NCBI GenBank assembly: GCA_031258895.1
Contig: JAIRMF010000040.1
Location: forward strand, 1-12,561
Reading direction: 5' to 3'
Origin: Dysgonamonadaceae bacterium
Lineage (GTDB): Bacteria > Bacteroidota > Bacteroidia > Bacteroidales > Azobacteroidaceae
DNA length: 12,561 bases
Shown here one piece after another: positions 6,766 to 12,530 of the stretch. The translations under genes were made by a program, and so were the position numbers. Numbering within the stretch: the stretch's first letter is position 1; each line of letters begins with the position of its first letter. The notes beneath the pieces were generated by a model. The model made no database searches and was not told the origin of the DNA. It worked only from the letters and a program-made list of their open reading frames with translations.

Positions 6766-8112
6766 TTATTTTAATTTTTTCAGTTGTTTTACCTCCATTG
6801 TTATCAGGCCGGCGGCAATGATCACTGAGATGAAGTCTGAGACGGCGATACTTACCCATACTCCTGTTATGCCTAACACTTCGGGCAGGATGAATAGGAG
6901 TGGGATGAGGATAAGTACCTGCCTGACCATTGACAGTACGATAGATTTGGCTGCTTTTCCGATGCTTTGGAAGAAAGCTGAGACCACCATTTGGAAGCCT
7001 ATGAGTGGGTAACATGCGAATACCCATCTGAGGCCGTGCGATGCGATGCTGATCAGTTCTTTTTCGGAAGTAAACAGCGAGGCGACGAATTTTGGGAACA
7101 TTTCTACGACTGTGAAACCTGCTATCATGATGATTGTGGCGTAGAGTACGGATTTTTTGAGTACTTCTGTCACTCTGCCGTACAGTTTTGCGCCGAAGTT
7201 GTACCCTGCTATCGGCTGCATCCCCTGATTTAGGCCGATGACGACCATGACGAAGAAGAATGCGAGGCGATTTATGACCGTGTATGCTCCGACTGCGAAG
7301 TCGTTTCCGTGTTTTAGGAGTTGTTTGTTTATGAGTATGACGATAAGACATGCTGCGGCGTTCATCAGGAATGGCGCCATGCCGATCGATATTGAATCTA
7401 TAACTATTCTTTTTTTAAGTTTAAAAATTCCTTTTTTGAGGCTGATCATTGGGCTTTTATTGTTGAACAGGTATATCTGCCATCCGAGCACAATTATCTG
7501 CGATATGATTGTAGCGAAAGCCGATCCTTTTATGCCCCATTCGAATACGAAGATGAAGAGGGGGTTTAGGATCAGGTTGATGATAACGGAGTATATTGTT
7601 GCCATCATTGATTTCATGGGGAAACCTGCTGACCTGAGCATTGCGTTAAGTCCGAAGTAGAGGTGTGTAAATACGTTTCCGACCATTATGATTAGCATAA
7701 AGTCGTATGCGTATGGGTAAGTTGCGTTGCTCGCTCCGAAGAAGTGGAGTATAGGGTTGAGGAATGGGATACTGATGGCGCTGATTCCGACGCCCATTAT
7801 TATATTCATCGAGAATACGTTTCCAAGTATACTGTTTGCGGTTCCATAGTCTTTTTGTCCGAGTCTGATAGAGAGGAGTGTTGAGGCCCCAACGCCGATC
7901 AGGCTTCCGAAAGCTGCCGTCAGGTTCATGAGTGGGAAAGTTATCCCGAGCCCTGTGAGGGCGACGGGCCCGACGCCGTGTCCGATGAATATACTGTCTG
8001 TTATATTGTAGAGCGATGCTGCGGTCATTGCTATAATTGCGGGCATAGCGTACCGCATTAGCAGTTTACCGACATTGTCGGTACCAAGTTCGAGAGGAAT
8101 ACTATTTTTCAT
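6766..8112 (-). CDS. MATE-family multidrug/metabolite efflux transporter
   Basis: Cation-coupled exporter of the MATE family in the cytoplasmic membrane. The 448 residues hold about 12 membrane helices in two homologous halves. The N-terminal LELGTDNVGKLLMRYAMPAI (7-26) and SLYNITDSIFIGHGVG (33-48) are hallmark positions. The start of the second half carries GLNQGMQPIAGYNFGAK (293-309), the strongest family signature, followed by RQVLILIPLLFILP (397-410). Length matches the family's usual 440-460. The ATG at 8112 gives the standard N-terminus; a -7 box lies just 4 bases upstream, so the message may be leaderless. The exported compound is unknown. It is co-transcribed with the kinase-like gene behind it. 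Confidence 0.94.
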   Translation of the reverse strand: MKNSIPLELGTDNVGKLLMRYAMPAIIAMTAASLYNITDSIFIGHGVGPVALTGLGITFPLMNLTAAFGSLIGVGASTLLSIRLGQKDYGTANSILGNVFSMNIIMGVGISAISIPFLNPILHFFGASNATYPYAYDFMLIIMVGNVFTHLYFGLNAMLRSAGFPMKSMMATIYSVIINLILNPLFIFVFEWGIKGSAFATIISQIIVLGWQIYLFNNKSPMISLKKGIFKLKKRIVIDSISIGMAPFLMNAAACLIVILINKQLLKHGNDFAVGAYTVINRLAFFFVMVVIGLNQGMQPIAGYNFGAKLYGRVTEVLKKSVLYATIIMIAGFTVVEMFPKFVASLFTSEKELISIASHGLRWVFACYPLIGFQMVVSAFFQSIGKAAKSIVLSMVRQVLILIPLLFILPEVLGITGVWVSIAVSDFISVIIAAGLITMEVKQLKKLK

Positions 8113-8116
8113 GGCG

Positions 8117-8124
8117 CAAAGTTA
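8117..8124 (-). promoter_or_regulatory. Predicted -7 box of the MATE gene, leaderless
   Basis: On the minus strand TAACTTTG fits TAnnTTTG and ends 4 bases before the ATG, so transcription would begin at or next to the start codon. No clear TTG is found at the -33 position, which lowers confidence. Confidence 0.45.
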
Positions 8125-8142
8125 CGAAAAATTAGTTGTTAC

Positions 8143-8173
8143 TTGTTTTTGGCATGATTTATAATTACTTTTG
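8143..8173 (+). promoter_or_regulatory. Predicted promoter of ddl
   Basis: TTG (8143-8145), 20 bases and TACTTTTG (8166-8173) fit the consensus and predict a start near 8180, about 22 nt ahead of the ddl ATG. It is divergent from the MATE promoter within an 89-base gap. Confidence 0.65.
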
Positions 8174-8201
8174 CACATTTAATTTTTATTTGACTATACT
8201 T

Positions 8202-9179
8202 ATGAAGAGGAAGATTGCGGTTATAGGTGGTGGATATTCATCCGAACGGGATGTATCGTTGGGCAGTATGCGGGGTATTTGCGACATTCTTGACAGGGAG
8301 AAGTTTGAAGTTTATCCGGTGATTATTGACGTTGACGGCTGGAGTGTTGAAGTTGGCGGTGGGGAGTTGTTGGCTGTGGACAGGAATTTTTTCGGTTTTA
8401 CTTTGGAGGGCGAACGTACGAAGTTTGATTTTGCATGGATCACGATTCACGGCACGCCGGGCGAGAACGGGTTGTTACAGGGTTATTTGGAGATGTTAGG
8501 CGTACCTTATTCGGGCTGTGGAGTTTTTACGTCGGCTTTAACTTTCAACAAGTATTACTGTAAGAGGTATCTTGCGAATGTAGGTGTTGTGACTCCGAAG
8601 GCCATTTTGGTGAGGCGTGGCGAATTGCCGGACAATCTTTACGTAGAGAATTATTTAGGGTATCCCGTTTTTGTCAAGCCGAACGGAGGCGGGTCGAGTT
8701 TGGGTATCACGAAGGTTGATCGGTCTGAAGATTTGGGAGTTGCGTTTAGTCGTGCGTTTGCCGAGGGGGGCGATGTTATTGTCGAGTCTATGGTTAGCGG
8801 CATTGAGATTACATGTGGGTGTTACAAGACTGACGTTGTCCGGACGTTACCTTTAACGGAGGTTGTCAGTTACGGGGAATTTTTCGATTACGACGCCAAG
8901 TACGGCGGCAGGGGTGCGGAGGAGATCACGCCGGCGGTACTTTCCGATTTGCTGGCCGAATCGATACGTACTACGACCGTCGGGATTTACAATTTGATCA
9001 GGGCGAGGGGTATTATTCGTGTAGATTACATTGTTGCCGGTGACGGCAGGGTCAGCATGCTTGAAGTTAATACGACTCCGGGGATGACGGAGAAGAGTAT
9101 TATTCCCCAGCAGCTTCGTGCGGCCGGTATTGACGCCACGGAGTTTTTCACTGAGCTTATAGAGTTGTCATCGAACTGA
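8202..9179 (+). CDS. ddl: D-alanine--D-alanine ligase
   Basis: ATP-grasp enzyme of the cytoplasm that joins two D-alanines for the peptidoglycan stem peptide. The 325 residues show an N-terminal GGGYSSERDVSLGS (9-22), HGTPGENGLLQG (83-94), VKPNGGGSSLGI (158-169) at the ATP site and VESMVSGIEIT (194-204). FFDYDAKY (227-234) forms the substrate loop. RVDY (273-276) and LEVNTTPGMTE (287-297) hold the magnesium-binding D275, E288 and N290. The tyrosine-containing loop is of the dipeptide type rather than the VanA-like D-lactate type. An upstream in-frame ATG at 8136 would overlap the promoter and add 22 hydrophobic residues, so ATG 8202 is preferred. The mur genes are not adjacent. A poor hairpin follows the stop. 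Confidence 0.96.
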   Translation: MKRKIAVIGGGYSSERDVSLGSMRGICDILDREKFEVYPVIIDVDGWSVEVGGGELLAVDRNFFGFTLEGERTKFDFAWITIHGTPGENGLLQGYLEMLGVPYSGCGVFTSALTFNKYYCKRYLANVGVVTPKAILVRRGELPDNLYVENYLGYPVFVKPNGGGSSLGITKVDRSEDLGVAFSRAFAEGGDVIVESMVSGIEITCGCYKTDVVRTLPLTEVVSYGEFFDYDAKYGGRGAEEITPAVLSDLLAESIRTTTVGIYNLIRARGIIRVDYIVAGDGRVSMLEVNTTPGMTEKSIIPQQLRAAGIDATEFFTELIELSSN

Positions 9180-9193
9180 CCTGCGGGCGCAGG
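9180..9193 (+). repeat. Small inverted repeat after ddl
   Basis: CCTGC, a GGGC loop and GCAGG form a short perfect hairpin directly after the ddl stop. No run of Ts follows, so it is at most a weak or factor-dependent terminator, or an end protecting the mRNA. Confidence 0.3.
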
Positions 9194-9201
9194 CGTTGTG
9201 A

Positions 9202-9272
9202 TCCGGTACGTATATATATTGTGTCGGGCGGTATTTGTTATCGTCCGATGCGTATATATATATTGTATGGGG
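9202..9272. repeat. Direct repeat of about 27 bases, 42 bases apart
   Basis: Two related segments, 9202-9228 and 9244-9272, share TCCG, two or three variable bases, CGTATATATA and ATTGT. The second has one extra TA. They fill the gap between the convergent ddl and flippase genes. The offset of 42 bases is four helical turns. Function unknown. Confidence 0.65.
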
Positions 9273-10538
9273 TCAGTTTATTGTTTTGTGTATGTTCTTT
9301 TCGTATTTGCTTACCGTTTTGTGAATCCATATTGCGTATATTCCGGTTGATATTACGCCGGCAGCGGAAAATGCGAGGACTCCTATTTTTAGGTCTGCGA
9401 AATATATTCCGACTGATAGGGCGATTGTTCTTATTATCAGGTAGATTGTTTCTGCAAACAGGATTTTGTGTTGTTTACGGAAGACGATGAATATTGGTTG
9501 TAGGGGCGAGGTTGCCATCACCATGAACCACCAGGGCGACATTAGTTGGAAGTATGTTCCCGATTCGACCCAGTTTTGTCCGAATACGAAACTGAAGACC
9601 GGTTTTGCGACTGCGGTTATTATTATGAAGCAAGGCAGGACGAATATTGCGAGGTTTTTCCAGTATGCTTTGACGATTGGTTTTATTGGTTGGCTGTTTT
9701 TTTGGCGGGCTGTGAACTGTTCGAAGAAAGCTGAGAAGAGGGAGCCGGATATTTTGACGATTGGCGTTGAGAGTGCGAACAGGGCGAGTGAGTAGAGGCC
9801 TGTTTCTTTTGCGCCGAAGAAACCTATTGCGTATAGGGGCAAGTTTGCCGACAGGGCGTTTAAGAGATTTTTTAGGAGGTTGAAGGTGGGGAAGTCGCGG
9901 TATTTCATGGCGGCTTTTTTTTCGTCTTTCCATTTCCCGCGTACTGCTTTTGCGATATGTTTTTTGAATTTTATGTATGCTGATGCGGCGAATATTTGTG
10001 ATGTTATGCCGGAGGCGGCGAGGGCTGCGCATGTTGGGGAGAGCCATCCGAAACAGAGTCTTGTTGCTGCGTTGGCGGTGTATTGGATTATGGTTGCGGA
10101 TGCTATTGTTTTAAATTTTTTGTTTCGTATTGAGAGGTTGTTTAGGATATGGAGGCATCCGGCGAGGAAGACTGAGAACGGGATGTAGTGACGGAGGGAT
10201 GATAGTTGTTCCATGTTGAGCATGGAGAATATTTGTTTGTGGAAAATTTCTGTTGCTGTGAATGTTATGAAGGAGAATACGGCGAGCCATTTGAGGGATA
10301 TGCCGATTATGGGGGCTGTTTCGTTTTTTTCGGCGATGACTATGGACTCTTCGTATCGTCCTGTGCCGATGATGGTCAGGATTGCGCATATACCCATGTA
10401 TGTTGCGAATATTCCGAACTGGTCTTCGGAGTATATTCTTGTTATTACGGGGTAGACGGCGAGCGCTATGACTTGGCCGATTACGTTTCCGCCGATTGAG
10501 ACGGAAGCGTTTTTGATGAGTTCGGATTTTATCTGCAT
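9273..10538 (-). CDS. Wzx-like oligosaccharide flippase (polysaccharide biosynthesis protein)
   Basis: Integral membrane protein of the MOP superfamily, expected to flip lipid-linked oligosaccharides across the cytoplasmic membrane. The 421 residues show 12 or more hydrophobic helices, an N-terminal SELIKNASVSIGGNVIGQ (5-22) and YSEDQFGIFATY (36-47). The mid-protein YRDFPTFNLLKNLLNALSAN (213-232) and GAKETGLYSLA (242-252) are typical of this family. An in-frame TTG at 10562 would add eight residues but overlaps the promoter; ATG 10538 fits family N-termini. No glycosyltransferases or other capsule genes are nearby, so it is an orphan. It lies convergent to ddl, and a role with O-antigen, capsule or peptidoglycan intermediates cannot be told from this window. 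Confidence 0.88.
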   Translation of the reverse strand: MQIKSELIKNASVSIGGNVIGQVIALAVYPVITRIYSEDQFGIFATYMGICAILTIIGTGRYEESIVIAEKNETAPIIGISLKWLAVFSFITFTATEIFHKQIFSMLNMEQLSSLRHYIPFSVFLAGCLHILNNLSIRNKKFKTIASATIIQYTANAATRLCFGWLSPTCAALAASGITSQIFAASAYIKFKKHIAKAVRGKWKDEKKAAMKYRDFPTFNLLKNLLNALSANLPLYAIGFFGAKETGLYSLALFALSTPIVKISGSLFSAFFEQFTARQKNSQPIKPIVKAYWKNLAIFVLPCFIIITAVAKPVFSFVFGQNWVESGTYFQLMSPWWFMVMATSPLQPIFIVFRKQHKILFAETIYLIIRTIALSVGIYFADLKIGVLAFSAAGVISTGIYAIWIHKTVSKYEKNIHKTIN

Positions 10539-10550
10539 GAGTGATTTTGG

Positions 10551-10563
10551 TTTGCATTGCAAA
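10551..10563. repeat. Perfect inverted repeat in the flippase promoter
   Basis: TTTGCA, one base and TGCAAA form a 13-base palindrome that overlaps the predicted flippase -7 box and its start site. Its position suits an operator for an unknown dimeric regulator, but a chance palindrome is possible. Confidence 0.35.
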
Positions 10564-10567
10564 TTTA
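10560..10567 (-). promoter_or_regulatory. Predicted -7 box of the flippase gene
   Basis: On the minus strand TAAATTTG fits TAnnTTTG and predicts a start near 10554, about 16 nt before the ATG. No TTG is found at -33. Confidence 0.45.
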
Positions 10568-10611
10568 CTGTTATTTACGTATTGGTGGGATGTTTGTTGG
10601 AATTTTATAGC

Positions 10612-10619
10612 TATTTTTG
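10612..10619 (+). promoter_or_regulatory. Predicted promoter of queF (-7 box)
   Basis: TATTTTTG fits TAnnTTTG. The nearest TTTG, at 10593-10596, is 15 bases away, shorter than usual. The leader would be only about 14 nt, leaving no room for a preQ1 riboswitch. Confidence 0.45.
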
Positions 10620-10639
10620 CGGAAATTTTATTTTTACTT

Positions 10640-11146
10640 ATGTCGGATTTACATTTAAAAAATTCGTTGAAGCGCCTTGGACGAGAGACGGATTATGTGC
10701 ACAGTTACTCGCCTGATTTACTTGAAACCATACCCAATCGTCATACCGAGAACGATTATTGGGTTAGATTGAACTGTCCGGAGTTTACCTCCTTGTGTCC
10801 TGTTACGGGCCAGCCGGACTTTGCTACGATTGTGATTGGGTATATTCCGGACGGGTTGCTTGTGGAGAGCAAGAGTTTGAAGTTATATTTGTTCGGGTTT
10901 CGGGGTCATGGGGCGTTTCACGAGGACTGTGTGAACATTATTTTGAACGATCTAAAAAATATTTTGCGGCCTAAGTACATAGAGGTTAGCGGGATGTTCA
11001 ATCCGAGGGGTGGTATAAGCATACATCCTTTTTGTAATTACGGGCTTGTTGGGAGTAAGTACGGGGAGCTTGCGGATGCGAGGCTTTTTTGTTCGGGTGG
11101 GGATTTTTCTTTACCTTCGCGGTCGGAAAATTTGAATACTATATAA
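10640..11146 (+). CDS. queF: NADPH-dependent 7-cyano-7-deazaguanine reductase QueF (preQ1 synthase)
   Basis: Reduces the nitrile of preQ0 to the amine of preQ1 with NADPH, in the cytoplasm, one step after QueC. The 168 residues match the short single-domain (B. subtilis-type) QueF. The catalytic cysteine is C53 in FTSLCPVTGQPDFA with D60. The QueF motif is VESKSLKLYL (75-84), and FHED (93-96) contributes H94 and E95. NPRGGISIHPF (121-131) is also typical. The open frame runs upstream to 10541, but the extension crosses the promoter; ATG 10640 gives the expected N-terminus. serC follows the stop after 11 bases, although serC appears to have its own promoter. queD and queE are not in the window. 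Confidence 0.96.
   Translation: MSDLHLKNSLKRLGRETDYVHSYSPDLLETIPNRHTENDYWVRLNCPEFTSLCPVTGQPDFATIVIGYIPDGLLVESKSLKLYLFGFRGHGAFHEDCVNIILNDLKNILRPKYIEVSGMFNPRGGISIHPFCNYGLVGSKYGELADARLFCSGGDFSLPSRSENLNTI
11088..11119 (+). promoter_or_regulatory. Predicted serC promoter inside the 3' end of queF
   Basis: TTTG (11088-11091), 20 bases and TACCTTCG (11112-11119) match the consensus except for one base in the -7 box. The predicted start near 11126 gives a leader of about 32 nt to the serC ATG, so serC need not depend on queF transcription. Confidence 0.55.
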
Positions 11147-11157
11147 TATATTGATCA

Positions 11158-12222
11158 ATGAAGAAATATAATTTTAATGCGGGCCCGGCTATTTTGCCGC
11201 GGGAGGTAATTGACGGCACGATGTACGCCGTTAACGGTTATGACGGGCTAAGTTTGATGGAGATTAGCCACCGTTCGAAGGAGTTCGGCGGTATTTTGAA
11301 GGACACGGTTTCACTTTTTCGGGAGTTGTTGGACGTTCCGTACGGTTATTCTGTAATTTTTCTCGGTGGCGGCGCAAGTCTTCAGTTTTGTATGGTACCG
11401 TACAATCTTTTGGAGACACGGGCGGCGTATTTGAACACCGGTTCGTGGGCGAAGAAGGCAATGAAGGAGGCGAAGTTTTTCGGGGATGTTGTTGAGGTTG
11501 CCTCGTCTGAGGATTCGGACTACACTTTTATTCCTAAGGACTACGCTATCCCGACCGACGTCGACTATTTTCATGTTACGACCAACAATACTATTTTCGG
11601 GACCGAACTTTTCACCGATATTTATTCACCTGTGCCGTTGGTTGCGGACATGTCGTCGGACATTTTTTCCCGTCCTGTTGACGTCGGCAAATATGGGCTG
11701 ATTTATGGCGGCGTTCAGAAGAATCTGGGGACTGCGGGGCTGGCTTTTGTTGTCGTCAGGGACGATATTTTGGGAAAGGTCAGCCGCAGCATTCCCACTA
11801 TGCTTGATTACGGGACACATATCAAGGCCGGTTCTTTGTATAACACTCCTCCTGTTGTCCCGATTTATTCGGTGTTTAAAAATCTGGAGTGGATTAAGTC
11901 CGTTGGGGGCGTTGGGGAAATAAACGCGCGTAACAGGCGGAAAGCTGCCTTGCTGTACGACGCCATTGATGCGAGCAGGATTTTCAGAGGGACGGCCTCG
12001 GTCGGGGATCGGTCGCTGATGAACGTATGTTTTGTCATGAAGGACGAATATAAGGAACTTGAGGGCAGATTTGCGGATTATGTTTCCGCCCGTGGCGTTG
12101 TCGGGATAAAAGGTCACCGTTCTGTGGGCGGTTTTCGTGCCTCTCTGTATAACGCGTTGCCGGAGGAGTATGTTGGCGTCTTGGTTTCGTTAATGAAGGA
12201 ATCTGAGAGGGAAGTAGCATAA
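11158..12222 (+). CDS. serC: Phosphoserine aminotransferase SerC
   Basis: PLP enzyme converting 3-phosphohydroxypyruvate and glutamate to phosphoserine, and possibly serving pyridoxal phosphate synthesis. The 354 residues match the family length of about 355-365. Visible features are the N-terminal NFNAGPAILP (5-14), LGGGASLQF (69-77) for cofactor phosphate binding, TTNNTIFGTE (141-150) and VADMSSD (162-168), whose Asp contacts the PLP ring. The lysine that forms the Schiff base is K188 in YGGVQKNLGTAG. GHRSVGGFRASLYNAL near the end contains substrate-contacting residues. Start ATG 11158 lies 11 bases after queF. A strong terminator follows at 12261, so serA, which I recall downstream of serC in Bacteroides, is not in the same unit here. 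Confidence 0.97.
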   Translation: MKKYNFNAGPAILPREVIDGTMYAVNGYDGLSLMEISHRSKEFGGILKDTVSLFRELLDVPYGYSVIFLGGGASLQFCMVPYNLLETRAAYLNTGSWAKKAMKEAKFFGDVVEVASSEDSDYTFIPKDYAIPTDVDYFHVTTNNTIFGTELFTDIYSPVPLVADMSSDIFSRPVDVGKYGLIYGGVQKNLGTAGLAFVVVRDDILGKVSRSIPTMLDYGTHIKAGSLYNTPPVVPIYSVFKNLEWIKSVGGVGEINARNRRKAALLYDAIDASRIFRGTASVGDRSLMNVCFVMKDEYKELEGRFADYVSARGVVGIKGHRSVGGFRASLYNALPEEYVGVLVSLMKESEREVA

Positions 12223-12260
12223 TTTTTTCTTTTTTTAGTTTTGTATTTTTATTGAGTGTG

Positions 12261-12297
12261 TAACCCCCGGCCGTTTTACGGTTGGGGGTTATTTTTT
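12261..12297 (+). terminator. Intrinsic terminator of serC
   Basis: TAACCCCCGGCCG and CGGTTGGGGGTTA pair around a short loop (with two G-U pairs), followed by six Ts at 12292-12297. It lies 39 bases after the serC stop and is almost identical to the ompA terminator. Confidence 0.9.
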
Positions 12298-12378
12298 GTA
12301 GATATGCTTGATATTTTTTTAAAAAAACGGGTAGGGTAAGGAGGTTTGAAAAAATTTTGAAAGATTTTTCGTTGAAAA

Positions 12379-12410
12379 TTTGGATATATCAAAAACATTT
12401 CTCAACTTTG
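12379..12410 (+). promoter_or_regulatory. Predicted promoter of a short RNA or leader
   Basis: TTTG (12379-12382), 20 bases and CAACTTTG (12403-12410) fit the consensus apart from C for T at the first position of the -7 box. The predicted start is near 12417. A-tracts and T-tracts alternate just upstream (12349-12381), which may bend the DNA or act as an UP-like element. Confidence 0.55.
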
Positions 12411-12442
12411 CAGTCTGAAGTCATTACTGTTACTATAATATA

Positions 12443-12493
12443 ATGAAGAAGGGTAAAACGGGTATGCATATTTTTAAGATCTGTTCGCCATAA
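12443..12493 (+). CDS. Possible 16-codon leader peptide
   Basis: An ATG 25-30 bases after the predicted RNA start opens a 16-codon frame, MKKGKTGMHIFKICSP, ending at TAA 12491. It runs through the left arm and into the loop of the stem-loop, so ribosomes on it would melt the terminator stem. That layout resembles a leader peptide, but there is no run of one amino acid, no Shine-Dalgarno sequence, and a frame this short arises easily by chance. Confidence 0.18.
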   Translation: MKKGKTGMHIFKICSP

Positions 12494-12530
12494 TAGTATT
12501 GTTTTAGTGTGTGTACCCGTTTTTTTTTTT
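12455..12530 (+). terminator. Long-stem intrinsic terminator or attenuator
   Basis: AAAACGGGTA (12455-12464) pairs perfectly with TACCCGTTTT (12514-12523). The pairing continues to 12472/12506 to give about 18 continuous pairs, four of them G-U, around a loop of about 33 bases. A run of 11 Ts (12520-12530) closes it. The G-U pairs would be A-C mismatches in the opposite transcript, which fixes the direction as plus. A further AAAACGGGTA lies upstream at 12324-12333, outside the predicted RNA. Confidence 0.7.

Larger units (their letters stand above)
12417..12530 (+). ncRNA. Candidate small RNA or attenuated 5' leader
   Basis: A predicted promoter at 12379-12410 is followed about 115 bases later by a long stem-loop with an 11-T tail, so transcription should mostly yield one short RNA. 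The region from 12223 to the window end otherwise holds no conventional gene, and no RNA family is recognised. It could be an independent regulatory RNA, or the attenuator leader of a gene beginning beyond the right edge. The 5' end position is an estimate. Confidence 0.4.

Noticed and set aside
8136..8201. N-terminal membrane helix on Ddl from ATG 8136
   Set aside because: The stretch contains the promoter -33 and -7 elements and Ddl proteins begin at the KIAVIGGG strand, so the hydrophobic extension is an artefact of open frame.
4558..10246. DnaA-box-like 9-mers (TTATCCATA at 4558-4566, TGTGGAAAG at 4915-4923, TGTGGAAAA at 10238-10246) as support for an origin
   Set aside because: Each has one or more mismatches, all lie inside genes, and they are thousands of bases apart with no cluster at the skew flip.
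10541..10639. N-terminal hydrophobic extension of QueF
   Set aside because: It crosses the flippase and queF promoters; the MSDLHLKNS start gives a full-length single-domain QueF.
12314..12327. TTTTTTAAAAAA stretch as a second terminator after serC
   Set aside because: It has no GC stem, and the terminator at 12261-12297 already accounts for serC.
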